From Sarocladium kiliense (taxonomy: Eukaryota; Ascomycota; Sordariomycetes; Hypocreales; Sarocladiaceae), in the NCBI GenBank assembly GCA_030734395.1, contig JAUZTG010000042.1, forward strand, positions 1,674,001-1,738,000: a stretch of DNA of 64,000 bases. The letters run 5' to 3'. Both the position numbers and the translations under genes were made by a program. The notes beneath the pieces were generated by a model, which had not been told where the DNA came from, did not search any database, and worked only from the letters and a program-made list of their open reading frames with translations. How positions within the stretch are numbered: position 1 is the first letter of the stretch; each line of letters opens with the position of its first letter. Below, piece after piece: positions 41,765 through 53,361 of this stretch.

Positions 41765-44338
41765 ATGGCTCCTTTCAGCGACTTCGCCGCTGGCGTTTCC
41801 AAGCGGTTCTCTGACCTCGTCAAGAGGATAGACATTCCTCTCACCCCCACAAGCCCACCTGGTCTCGTCCAGGCCAACACAGTTGATCCCTTCCGGAAGT
41901 CGTTCAAATATGGACTCGGATGGACATACTTTGCGCTGGGACTCATGGCATTGGTCATGTTCATGAGGATCTGGCATTTCTGGCAAGACAAGATTCGACA
42001 AGCCATCTACAAGCAGAAGCTGCAGGAACACTACCAAGAGGTCTACAATGTCGACGCGAACTTGTACCTGGCGGCTATGCGGACGGGCACGGCGCAGCAC
42101 TTCTTCCCTGAAGGAGAAGGTATGGGCGACAAGCAATTCAATCCCAAGGCTCACGGGTCATCTGTCACCATAGTCAACGATACACTTGCCCTCTTCCGAT
42201 GGGTGTTCTACCGACCGATCCCCGACCTTGTTATCGGAAAGCACCGGATTACCTTCTCTTCTCTCGCTGTGCTAACAGCTGTCTTCGTTGCAACCGCTTT
42301 CGTCACACTTTATTGCTTCCTTCAGCAACCATTGTACTGGCAGAGCATCGAATTCGGATCACCGCCGGTCGCAATTCGTTCAGGAATGATGGCCGTTGCA
42401 CTGACACCTTGGATCATTGCAACAAGCATGAAAGCTAATGTGCTGACTTGGTTGATCGGTATTGGCCCAGAGCGCCTCAACGTTTTCCACAGATGGATGG
42501 GCTACCTCTGCCTTTTCCTCTCATTGGTCCACACTATCCCGTTTTATATTCAACCAGTATGGGATGATAATGGCATGGAGGTCTTCCAGCGCCTGTTCGA
42601 TGGTGGTAGCGGCTACATTTATGGTACCGGCATTGCCTGTTTGGTCCCTCTGGTTTGGCTCTGTGTCGCATCTCTCCCCTTCATTCGCCGAATCGCGTAC
42701 GAGATGTTCATCGTTCTACATGTTCCGGTTGCGATGGCGTACGTGGGTCTTCTGTTTTGGCATTCCAAGAACTACCTTATGTCGTGGGGCTACCTGTATG
42801 CTACGGTTGTCATCTGGGCGTTTTGCTACTTCTTGCGATTCTTCAAGCTCAACTGGACCCGCCCAGGTCGCCTTTCCTTCATGGTTGGCGACGAGGCAGC
42901 TATCACCCTGATGGCAGAGAACGCAATTAAGATCACCGTGCCAACACAGATGCGCTGGAAGCCCGGACAGTACATTTACCTTCGCATGCCCGGTATCTCG
43001 CTCTTCGAGAACCATCCCTTCACGATTGCCTCGCTTTGCAGCGAGGACTTCCCTTCGGAATACGGCGAGAAGTACAGGGATCTACAAGTTGTTTTCAAGC
43101 CTTATGGTGGTTTCACCCGCAAGGTTCTCGAAACTGCAATTGAGAAAGGCCCCTTCCACACATACCGTGCCTTCCTGGATGGGCCATACGGAGGCATGCG
43201 ACGAGACTTGGCGGCTTTTGATACCTGTATCCTTATTGCGGGCGGCAGTGGTGTCACAGCTCTCATGTCGCAGCTCCTTAACCTTATCAAGCGGATGCGC
43301 GATGGCAAGGCCATCACTCGGAAGGTGGTCGTTGTATGGGCGCTCAAAAGACTAGAGGCCATGGATTGGTTCAGAGAAGAGCTTCGCATCTGCCGAGAAG
43401 CTGCACCCCCGGAGAGTGTAACATGCAAGTTCTTCGTAACATCTGCAGTACGCAACCGAGGACAGCAGATGACTGGGCCATTGCACAACCCCGCCGCAGC
43501 AAGAGCGCTAAGCCATGTCTTCCATGACAAACTTGATGACTTTGTCGCCGGCATTGCATCAAAGCGCAACTCGGCTTTCATCCAAGCCGAGGCTGGAGGC
43601 GATGTTGATCGAGAGCAGGAGCTTCGTGCCGAAGACGAGGACCGCATCACGGCCCTCCCACGACAGAAGTACCTCCAGCCACATCACATGCCACCACAAC
43701 ATTACGAAACCACCCCTAATACACAGTACACACCAGCGGAAGAGTCATTGCGAAAGCTGGAGGGGCTTGACTACCCCGAGGATAAGAAACCTCACCTCAC
43801 TATTCCCACAGGTGGTGATGGCTACCACTTCCCCTCAGTGAAGAAAGATAACTCTCCGCACTTCAACTACGCACCGTCATCACCAAATAAGCTCCCTGGA
43901 AACAGCCCAACACATGATAACTTTCCTGTACGGGCCCCTGAGTTCGCTCACCTCCGTAATTCCAATCTCTCCGCCGCCGACCGCCAACGGCCAACATCGA
44001 CCTTTGGCCCACCATCCGGCTTCGACTTTGGCTTCCCCGAAACACCTACGGAATTCCAGAAGAGTCTCATGCGTTTCGCCTTCCCGGTGCCGCATCAGAT
44101 CGATGGTGGTTGGAGTGTGGAGTACGGCCGCCCAGATCTAGGCTACATGCTCAAAGAATGGGCGACAGGAGGAGCTGACGGTCGCGGCATTCTCGGCCGA
44201 AGGACGGCTGTGTTTGTATGCGGACCTGCGGCGATGAGAGTCGGTGTCGCAAATACGGTGGCGCGACTCCAAGCCGAGATTTGGGGTGACCCGGAGCTGG
44301 AGGAGATCTTTTTGCATACAGAAAACTACGCTCTATGA
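41765..44338 (+). CDS. Ferric reductase / NADPH-oxidase-like flavocytochrome
   Basis: This is a membrane electron-transfer protein that moves electrons from NADPH through FAD and two hemes to an acceptor outside, typically ferric iron or copper for uptake. It is an intronless frame of 857 residues. The transmembrane core spans about residues 50-360. Heme-binding histidines are in the expected bis-heme pairs: His242 and His256 (HRWMGYLCLFLSLVH), His319 and His333 (HVPVAMAYVGLLFWH). The FAD-binding motif HPFTIAS is at 417-423. NADPH-binding motifs are GPYGG at 473 and AGGSGVTAL at 492, with VFVCGPAAM near the C-terminus. An insert of about 190 residues, rich in Pro, His and Asn (about 620-770), separates the two NADPH blocks, which is unusual in small Fre proteins. 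No iron-cluster partner (multicopper oxidase, permease) lies beside it. Confidence 0.9.
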   Translation: MAPFSDFAAGVSKRFSDLVKRIDIPLTPTSPPGLVQANTVDPFRKSFKYGLGWTYFALGLMALVMFMRIWHFWQDKIRQAIYKQKLQEHYQEVYNVDANLYLAAMRTGTAQHFFPEGEGMGDKQFNPKAHGSSVTIVNDTLALFRWVFYRPIPDLVIGKHRITFSSLAVLTAVFVATAFVTLYCFLQQPLYWQSIEFGSPPVAIRSGMMAVALTPWIIATSMKANVLTWLIGIGPERLNVFHRWMGYLCLFLSLVHTIPFYIQPVWDDNGMEVFQRLFDGGSGYIYGTGIACLVPLVWLCVASLPFIRRIAYEMFIVLHVPVAMAYVGLLFWHSKNYLMSWGYLYATVVIWAFCYFLRFFKLNWTRPGRLSFMVGDEAAITLMAENAIKITVPTQMRWKPGQYIYLRMPGISLFENHPFTIASLCSEDFPSEYGEKYRDLQVVFKPYGGFTRKVLETAIEKGPFHTYRAFLDGPYGGMRRDLAAFDTCILIAGGSGVTALMSQLLNLIKRMRDGKAITRKVVVVWALKRLEAMDWFREELRICREAAPPESVTCKFFVTSAVRNRGQQMTGPLHNPAAARALSHVFHDKLDDFVAGIASKRNSAFIQAEAGGDVDREQELRAEDEDRITALPRQKYLQPHHMPPQHYETTPNTQYTPAEESLRKLEGLDYPEDKKPHLTIPTGGDGYHFPSVKKDNSPHFNYAPSSPNKLPGNSPTHDNFPVRAPEFAHLRNSNLSAADRQRPTSTFGPPSGFDFGFPETPTEFQKSLMRFAFPVPHQIDGGWSVEYGRPDLGYMLKEWATGGADGRGILGRRTAVFVCGPAAMRVGVANTVARLQAEIWGDPELEEIFLHTENYAL

Positions 44339-44980
44339 GAGCTGTTATGATCTGGTCGGTTGGGCAGGGCTGGGCTGTAATTATATGCAGGTTTGGAAGA
44401 CCAGGGCTGGGTCTGGCGTACGATACCATGAGCGAGCTATCCTTTCGATGTTTAGGTGCAAACGAGACCATTGGCCGGGAGAGCCGCGTTGACGCAACGT
44501 CGTATCATCTAAAGGTTCATAATTCAGATCTTTCCTATCATGATCCATTCTGGTTCTTGTTTGTGAAGCCAGGCTCAGGCCTTCATTTGCTGTCCGAGAT
44601 GTCGGTTGATGTAATAAAGGCCTAAGAGAGGATGTGGTGCGTAGGAAGTGATCTCGCATTCTTGATTCGCGGTCTGCTTCACACGCGACACAGATCAACC
44701 GGCGTCTGCAATTTGCTCGATATCATTGCAAAGTCGCACTGAAATGAGCAGGATCTTTTGCAGCCATACTGTGAAGTATGCCTGTTAGCTGAAATGACAT
44801 GATGCACGGCAGAGATGCTGGAGAGTCTCAGATATCGCATATTTCTTAGACTGGAGTATAGCCTGGTACAATTCATTCAGAGGTGCGGGGAAGTTTCCCG
44901 CTGTACTCACAATTGCCGCATCTTGCGCAAGATCACAACCTGTAACAAAGCAGCAGCATCGCTCAGAGCTGCCACTCTCG
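44339..44980. other. Spacer between reductase and DPP III genes
   Basis: This is about 640 nt holding the reductase 3' UTR and the DPP III promoter. Nothing structured was recognised. Confidence 0.5.
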
Positions 44981-47419
44981 ATGTCCGTTGACGAGGTCCA
45001 GGTCTTCAAGCTGGGCATCGAGGCTCAGTTTCGTCGCCTGACCGATCGGGAGAAACGATACGCCCATCATATGGCTCGGTTAGCGCTCTCCCAGCACACT
45101 ACGCAAGTCATATTACTTAATAGTTCATCTAGCTCTGCCTGGTATGGGTCAAGAATCATCCTGCAACAAGTTTCTCCAGAGTCACAAGCAATCTTCGACT
45201 TCATCATCGAACTCCATCGCATATGCGATGGAGTGTGGCGCTCATTCATCGGCCCAGAGATTAGCAGTGAGAGCTTGGAGCGCTTCCTGACTTATGCCGC
45301 AACTTTTCTCTCCAACATCGGAAACTACTATGTTAGTGCCAATCAGTGCCTTATTGTATAAGCCAACAAGCAAATTGACTGTCACAGGGCTCCGGGGACC
45401 AAAAGTTCGTCCCTCATGTTGATCAGGCTGTCCTCCGGAAACTGGCAGACAGTTCGCCTGCCTTGACAGCCTTGTGGGAGGAGATCTCTGAGCCCATGTA
45501 CGCCAGGCCTCCCTTCGGCCTGGGGTACCCAAGCGAGATTGCTCAGAGCTGCTACTACCTCGGCAATGACATCGAGGTGTCTGATATCGACTTGGTGTCC
45601 AAGGTTCTTGAAAAGCATGCTGTCTTCCCGGAGAACACAAGACTTCGAAGGATTGACAATGGCACTGGGTTTGAGGTCCTTCTGGCTTCTGCCGAATGCG
45701 GAGAGGTTGCACAGTTGCCTCTTACGGAGGATGAAGGGTCTGTAAGACTCATCAGAGGAGACTATTCTGCTGACCTTAAACGGGTGTGCGCTGAGCTCAC
45801 GGAAGCCTCCAAACACGTGGCAAATGATCTGCAGAAGCAAGTTTTAGATGCCTACACCGCGAGCTTCCAGAACGGCAGTCTAGACACGTACCGCGACTCA
45901 CAGCGCTTGTGGGCGAGGGACAAAGCTCCGAGGGTTGAGAACATCTTTGGGTTCGTTGAGCCATATCGCGACCCGCACGGGATCAGAGCAGAGTTTGAGG
46001 GCCTGGTCGCCATTGCAGACGACGAGGAGACCAGGCTCCTCTCCAAGCTCGTTCAGAACTCGGCTACTTTCATTCTTCGGCTTCCGTGGGCGGCATCAGA
46101 GAACGATGGGAAAGGGCCATTTGAGAAGAACTTATTTGAACCACCAGACTTCTCAAGCATACATAGTAAGTGGCAACATGGTACTGATTCACAAGCCTAA
46201 TCTAAGGATCTGTAGCGCTTGCGTATTGCTCGAGCATCATCTTCCCAGGGATCAATCTACCGAACGTGAGTCTCACTGTTGATACCCTTCAGAACACTTT
46301 TGGCACAGACTAACATGTCACCCAGTACAACGACATTCGGCAGAAGGATGGATTCAAGAACGTCATTATTGCTAACCGAATGGCTGTCGAGGGGCAAGCG
46401 AAACAATATCCCTTCATCGACGCTTCCGAAGCGGAGCAATTCCAGAAGCATAAGTTCCCCGCGTACTACTGGTGGGTTGTGCTGCATGAGCTTCTCGGTC
46501 ATGGCACGGGGCGAATGATGATTGAGAGTACGGACGGAAACTTCAACTTTGACTCTAAGAACCCGCCCATTAACCCTATCACTGGAGAGCCAATTACTTC
46601 CTGGTATAAACCAGGCCAGACATGGACCGGCCAATTTGGTGACCTAGCAACCACAGTTGACGAGTGTAGGGCCGAACTTGTTGGTGCCTTCCTGATGGAC
46701 GATGAGGAGCTCCTCGAGCTGTTCGGTTTTACCGACGTCTCAGAGATTCGGGCTGAAGACTGTAAGTAGCTCTTAACCCATAAAAGGTTGGCTATGAGTG
46801 ACATGATTGCGATAGTGACCTACAATTTGTACCAACAACTAGGCGTTGATGGTTTACGAGGTCTCTCGAATTTTAACGTGGATAGCAATGTAAGTCCTTC
46901 CGCATCCTAGAGAAGAAGACGGGTTGTGCATCTAATATACCTCTGCAGACGTGGGGCCAGGCTCATAGTCGAGTGAGTATAATGCGATGAAAGGCAAGTC
47001 AGGTCGTGACAGACGCGCTGATAACTAGATAGGCTCATTTTGCTATGCTGAAGTGTCTACTTCTCGATGGTGACGGCGTTGTGACAATTACACACAACAA
47101 GTCAGAGCAAGACCTCACAGTCCGCGTGAATCGCTCAAAGATTCGTCCTCATGGAAAGCCTGCCCTAGGAAAGATGCTTCTAAACCTCCATATGTTCAGA
47201 TGCACGGCTGATGCTGCAGGTTGCCGCACATATTATGAGGCTCTATCGAGGGTAGACGGAGAATATCTTGATTGGAGGGAGACGGTACTTGCAAAGAAGC
47301 CTCCTCCTCTTGTCTTTGTTCATGCGAACACATTTCTTGATGGGGATACTGTCACTCTGAAAGAGTATGAGCCGACAGTCGAGGGCGTTATCGAAAGCTG
47401 GGCAGAGCGAAAGGTATAA
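44981..47419 (+). CDS. DPP3: Dipeptidyl peptidase III (M49 metallopeptidase)
   Basis: This is a cytosolic zinc exopeptidase that removes dipeptides from the N-terminus of short peptides. Seven exons are inferred: 44981-45331, 45388-46165, 46216-46265, 46326-46761, 46816-46889, 46949-46972 and 47033-47419. They join in frame to 699 residues, close to the usual 700-730. The M49 zinc motif HELLGH is at 447-452, with Glu448 as catalytic base. The third zinc ligand Glu506 is in VDECRAEL; the family usually has EECRAE, so the first Glu is Asp here. Exon 6 encodes only eight residues (TWGQAHSR), an essential part of the core. The start matches the family (LTDREKRYAHHMARL near residue 20). The next gene converges, with 45 nt between stop codons. 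Confidence 0.93.
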
Positions 47420-47464
47420 CATGGTATAAATTTAGTAACAAACAAGATACACCCAAACTCAATC

Positions 47465-48788
47465 CTATTTAGCCTCATGGAAATATTGCAAAACTTGAAA
47501 CACTGTCTGGATCAACCCTAGCAGAATGCTCACTGAACCAAATACCAGAACGCTCCAGAACGCGAGCCAGGCAGTTGAGTCGCGCTTGTCCTGCCACAGT
47601 TGGCGGATCGAACGAGGCTTCTTACTCGAAGCGTAATTATGAAGTCGCACAATCCTGCTTTGAAGATGCGGGAAGTCACCAGCTAAATCGTATTCATCAC
47701 GTTCGACCAGCGTGATTGGGCAGTTGAAGCGTTTCTTGCCGCAGATCCGAGACAGAAAGTGATCCTGTGCTTCGCGTGGCATGCGACTGAACGGGCGTTC
47801 CCGCCGGAATTCTTTTCTAGATCGACTGCTTTGACCAAAGAGCAGGCGGTATGAAAGAAGGATTTCCTGGAGTAAGGCTTTGATATCGTCCTTGCTGGCC
47901 CAAGGCACCGGTCCCGGTCTTTCAACCCCGCAAGAGTAAATAATACTATCTCTTCGCTCATTCGTGTCTACAGCTTGAAGACTGGAGACGCAAAAGGAGG
48001 GATATCGATAGATGAAGAGGGTACCAGAATGCTTGTCTACTTCCAGATGGCAGGAGAGAGAATCGACCCATTGGAGCTTGAGACCACAGACTTTGGTCAA
48101 GACATGGGCGTGGAGGTCCTTGGAGACGACGACTCTGGTCTTGTCAAACAGCAGTTTTTCGTCATCGGCATCCCCAAAGGCGCAATAGCCTCTTGGGGGA
48201 AGCATCATGCCGAACCCAAGAAGAAAAGTCGGTAATTCGTACTTGCTGGAAAGAGGAGATTGATTCAGGCATACCCTCGCATCGCCGCGGTACCCGTTCA
48301 ATTCATCGAGGAGATGAAACCCTTGAGTTGCACAGGCGATATCTGCGGGCTTGTACAGCATCGTCTGCCAGCCCAAGACCGCAAATACTAGTTCTTTAGC
48401 GGACTGGTATCCTTCATAGTGGTCTGTCACAGATACAAGACCCTGTGTAACGAGTGCATCTGTGATTCCGTCGATTGTTCTCGGTCCTGGGACCAATAAT
48501 AGCTCTCGGACTTTGTTCCACAAAGGGAGAAAGTTTCTGTTCCAGTCATCGTCTTGATCGGATTTTGTTGTCGGCAAGGCGAGCAATAGGCGCTGTGACT
48601 GGCTTTGGATCTGGTGGTTCAGCCACGGCCGGTACCACGGAAGATCAACAAAGTTGGGGTCCGGTTCTGCCTCCACTGGACTAGCTAGTGATGCCGTCTC
48701 TAAGCAAGGCTTGTTAGTGCAGCTAATTCAAGAGGTCGCTGATTGGGGAACATTTCATACGAAAGAGATGACCAGCCAAGCCAGCCAT
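47465..48788 (-). CDS. Unknown fungal protein with C-terminal membrane segment
   Basis: I do not recognise a family with certainty. Two exons are inferred: 48788-48761 and 48699-47465. The 61-nt intron has donor GTATGA, branch CACTAAC and acceptor TTAG, giving 420 residues. Without the first exon there is no ATG start near the conserved frame, which otherwise begins at a GTG. The body has mixed helix and strand with several Cys, Trp and Tyr (DLPWYRPWLNHQIQSQ near the start; LPPRGYCAFGDADDEKLLFD). Near the C-terminus a basic stretch (SSKKPRSIRQLWQDKRDS) precedes one hydrophobic segment (WLAFWSVLVFGSVSILLGLI), as in a tail-anchored protein. Such proteins are common in lineage-specific families of filamentous fungi. 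It is divergent from the NLR gene, with about 980 nt between starts. Confidence 0.65.
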
Positions 48789-49768
48789 AATGGATCACAG
48801 GAAGGGTGTGGCAGGAAGAGCGCATAATATTCAACATAGCATAGCTTAGAGCACGAGAACCGTGCTTGAATCCGGCTGCATTGATATGAACGATTTATAT
48901 GTATTTCAACCCAGTGCGAGGCGCAGCTCTAGAGGCAGCGCTTAGTCGCTTCGGCCCGTCGGCCGCTTCGTGTTGGTGCCAGTTGCAACCTAAGCGCTGA
49001 TGGCTTCTCAGTCAACTGCTGTTAGTGGGTGGGAGGCAGACCTCTTCAGCAGAAGCAACAACGTGCGGCACATCAGGTAGGTGTTTCAGAGACAGCACAC
49101 ACACGCCCGATAAGCCACAAGAGCTGGGCATTCACTCGTATTCATAGAGAGCCGCCTGCAGATAGGTACTGGGGCTGTCGAAGTGCACGGCAAGGCTATT
49201 CATGGCGCCAACAGCCCGCGGCTTGCTTGGTTGCCTCCCTCGAGTACCCCAAGGTACCTTGACTTGCCGCAGCCCATGTACCTCTAGATGCCTTATCTTA
49301 GTCCAGTTGGAAATCGTTGATTGGATCTTTCCAGCATTTATAACAATGCGAGGAGGAGAAACCGGAATGGGGGAGAGAAACATATGCTCTTATACTCAGG
49401 TTTGTAATCAAACAGCAATGTCTCGAGGACCACTGAATGAAAACGTGCTTCACAGAAGAGCGCAATCACAGACGAGTACCTAGGTCGGGAGCTGAATCAT
49501 CATTGGAGCCTTTCGATACCCGAGGCAAGTACCTTTCCTGAAGGTACCTTCCTATCAAACAGCCAACGCCGTGCGAGCTGCAGCCTCATGTCTGAGCTTA
49601 CCCCACTTCTGGGCTTCTACAGTTTCCAGCCAACAGCCAGATAAGAGCCGCGCATCGTGTCGGGAGCATTCCCGCGTCAGGCTGACAGGCTGTCTCTCCA
49701 GACACTTGCGAACTGACTCCCGCTAGTCTCGGTGTGAAGCTGCGCTTCGAAGCAAGCCGCGAGCAGAG
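48789..49768. promoter_or_regulatory. Divergent promoter region of unknown gene and NLR
   Basis: This is about 980 nt between two divergent start codons. It contains the perfect palindrome AAGGTACCTT twice (49251-49260 and 49541-49550) and additional GTACC-containing half-sites, all on the NLR side. Activity is not shown by sequence. Shared control is an inference. Confidence 0.4.
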
Positions 49769-52700
49769 ATGGTTCTGAAGTGAGAAGTCTCCCCCAAGCC
49801 GACGCCTATGAGGATGCTAAGGTAATCCGTTTAGCCAGCCATCGAGCCCGTTGTGGCATAAAGCCTTGGAGAAGTATCGAGAAGAATTACAAGGGCTTGA
49901 TGATTACCAGGCTATTCAGAAAGTCCACACTCTCGAAGAATTAATCAACTCTTTTTCCTCTATTCACGATGCTGTACCGGGCAACTTCGCTGGAATTCTT
50001 TCTCTCAACAGAATCGCCCCCAGGCTGAAGTTTGTTGATGACTTCTCGGCAGTACTGGCCTTGTGCTTCGGTGCCGATGCCGCCCTGACTGCGGCCGTCT
50101 GGGGCAGCATCAGGCTGATTCTATCGCATGCGTCCTCGACTGCGGAAACCCTTCAGGATGTCCTCGATATGCTGGAGGAGCTCAGTCTGAAACTTCCACG
50201 ATTCCAGGTCTACGAACAAACCCTGCCACTGAACCGTCAACTGCAACTAGCCCTATTTGATGTGTACTGCGAGATCATCTGCTTCTATGCCCGGGCCATT
50301 CACTTCCTTCGAAGTAACCCCCATTTGGTCTTGAGGAAAAATGCGTGGCAAACCTTTCGTAACGATTTCTCAAGGACAATCTTGCGTATCAAGCGCATGT
50401 CGTCGACCGTCGAGAGCGAGGCTGACTTGGCCCGGATGAGCAAGGATGACACCCAGTACAAAGAAGTCTTAGAGCTTCTGAACGCCATGAAGATGAACAA
50501 GCCAGACAGCACCAGGCGACTCCGGTATAATAATATCCCGTTCGCAGCAAACAACAGGTTTAGTGGACGCGAGGACATACTTGCCTTCATTGATCAGTCA
50601 CTGGGCCAGACTGATTATACATCCCTGTTAAAGTCGACCGCGTTATTCGGCTTGGGCGGTGTTGGCAAAACACAAATTGCGATCCAGTACGCGTATCGCA
50701 ACTTAGAGAAATTCGACGTCATTTTATGGGTTGCAGCCGATAATTCTATCGCTCTCGGGCAGAGCTTTCGCACCATTGCTGACGGACTCGGTCTGCTAGG
50801 AAGTGGCGATGAAATGAAAGATACCGCTGCAGCAATCTACAAGATGAAGAACTGGCTGGCCACAACAGGTTTGTTGACATGTCTCCTCATACAAATTATG
50901 ATCTGCTGATGAGATATATATTGCAGAGTCTACATACCTTCTCGTATTTGATAATGCGGACGATCTCACTGCTTTGAAGACGGCATGGCCGGGCACTATT
51001 AATGGCTCGATCCTGCTGACAACCAGAGACTTCACTGTTGCCACTTCACTTGCGTCTAAGCACGTGCAAGTTAACGCACTTGATGATGAGAACGGCGGTA
51101 GGTTGCTCCTGAAGGCACTTGACTTAGACCACAGTTCAACAGACGATGAACAAAACGCCACCGCCATCAGCAAGATCTTTGGCGGGCTTCCTTTGGCTTT
51201 GACACAAATTGGCGGCTTTATCAAGCACAGAAAGCTAGCTCTGAAGGAGTTTCTCCCTCTCTATGACCGCCATTCTGCTAAGATTGATGCCAGAAAGGCA
51301 CCCGGAAGTGATTACGAGTATACCCTGAGCACAGTCTGGAATGTCTCATTTGAGAAACTGACCGAGGTGTCCGCCCGACTTCTAAATCTACTTTCGTACT
51401 TTGATCCCGATGGCATCGCCGAGGAAATCTTATTGCAAGGCTCGCAGAATGTCACTGAAGAGTTTTCGTTTCTTTCTGACGAAATGGAGTAAGTGAAGCC
51501 TGATATTAGGAATGTCTATCACGGCCCACGCTGATATCTATTCCCAGCATTGGTGATGCATTGGAAGATCTCTTCCGAGCAGCTCTTGTCAATCGAGCGA
51601 CTGATACGGACACACTCTCAATTCACCGCCTGGTGCAGTCAGCGATTCAAAAGAGACTCAACGAGTCGGAGAGAGTTGAATACTTTGATGTCGTAGTCCA
51701 TATGCTTCGTTGGGGATTTCCGGACCACTCAAGCACAGACATTGGCCATCAGATTGCAACCTGGACACGATGTGAGAAGTGTCTTCCTCATGTCAACCAT
51801 CTTGTACAACTTGCAAAGCAACAACACACGCGACCAGGAGATAAACAGAAATATGCTAATCTCCTCCTGAGGTGCAGTTGGTAAGGCCATTTCGTCTACG
51901 CACCGGGGTTCATTGCTCATAGCGCAAATAGGTACCTGTACGAGCGCGAGCTGTACCACATAGCGAGAGGAATGGTTGAACAAGCGATTTCGACCTTCGA
52001 GGACAAGGCATGTCTTGAATATGCAAGCGCTATTGATCTCGGCGGCCTCATCGATCTGGACCTTGCGCAACCCGCCCAGGCCCTTGAGCCCTTCGCACAT
52101 GCTCTAGAAATACGCAGGTCTACGCTTCCCCCAGATAATCCTTTCGTTGCGTATAGTCTCAACAATGTTGCTTTGGCATATACAGAAATGGGCGAATTGG
52201 ACCTTGCGTTGGCAGCACATGAAGAGGCGATCCGTCTGAGGCTTAAGGCCAACAGCGACAGGATCGGCAACTCATACAGCAACATGTCGAGTCTTCTTCT
52301 ACGCATGGGCCGCCCCGACGAGGCTGAGGAAATGCTTGCTCGATGTCCATCCTTGAAAGATTTCACTGATGAGACCTTCCTTAGCACTGGTAATCCACGT
52401 TTCTCAGGCGACATGGTGTTGCTGTCTCGTATTCGCCTTGCACAAGGTAGGGCAACCGATGCCTTGAGACTGGCATCAAAGGCTTTGGCCTTTCGACGAA
52501 AACTCCTCGGAAACCGACTCAAGACGTGCGACTCGCAATACGACGTGGCTTGCATGTTGCTGAAAGAAGGTCATATGCAGTCAGCGACGTAAGTGCTCCG
52601 CTCCCCTACCATCACCGGCGAACCTATTTGACCCATGACATAGGGAACTGCTCGAAGAAGTCGTTAGTATATCCGAGACCTTTGTAGAAGGAGAGGGCCA

Positions 52701-52878
52701 GCGAGCTCGTGCATTGTACAAACTCGCAGAAGTCTATGCGGAACGAAGCTCACAGGCCGAAGCATTGGCCTGCAGAGAAAGAGCTATGGCTTTACGGGCG
52801 GAGTTGAGGCCGGATCTCAAGGATGCCCCATTCGAAGAAGCCGAATTTTCCAAATTGTGTTTATGGATGCTGTGGTAA
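49769..52878 (+). CDS. STAND NTPase (NLR-like) with TPR-like repeats
   Basis: This is a signal-transducing NTPase of the fungal NLR type, a class linked to self/non-self recognition and programmed cell death. Six exons are inferred: 49769-49779, 49835-50868, 50927-51488, 51548-51880, 51932-52588 and 52644-52878. They join in frame to 943 residues. The N-terminal helical domain (about 10-170, WHKALEKYREEL ...) resembles the fungal DUF7708-type domain. The NB-ARC region has the P-loop GLGGVGKT at 276-283, Walker B YLLVFDNADD at about 352-361, and GGLPLAL. A winged-helix-like part follows. From about 620 to the end are TPR-like helical repeats (for example FVAYSLNNVALAYTEMGELDLALAAHEEA). The first exon of 11 nt is the least certain part. 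A further 3' exon is possible, because the stop overlaps a GTAATG. Confidence 0.8.
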
Positions 52879-53361
52879 TGATCAATGCGAGCAGGCTATT
52901 ACTTATCTCAATGGTCCGTTTTCAGAGTTCCAAAAGAACAAACAGAATGCCCTTCACATTGTCAGGCGGTGTTGACATCGCAACTGAATAGCATGCCTTG
53001 CAAGGGCAACCCTCTAGAATGGTGGCACAACGACCAGAAATCAGATGACGAATATGTGAGGATTTGGCCTCAAGATGTGAAAAGAAGTGTTTGAGACTTA
53101 GTCAAGTATGCTCGTGGTGTGGGACGGTTCCAGTGACTGAACGAGCGAACCTCTTTGGCCACACCTTGATGGTCATCTTCGGTTCACATCTCCGATCGGA
53201 GCCTCGAAGGCCGTATATAGGCAGCACGACCTTCTCAACTTTCTACTCCTTTGAAAAGGAACTAAAACTACCCCAAAGTCGTATTCAGCAAAATTTGGAC
53301 CCCGTTACCAATTCACTCTTGAAGCATACCGCACGAGCGTTGTAGCGACGATAAATTAACA
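52879..53361. other. Spacer downstream of NLR
   Basis: This is about 480 nt between the NLR and the small unknown gene. Short frames are present, but no gene was recognised. It could include extra 3' exons of the NLR. Confidence 0.4.
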
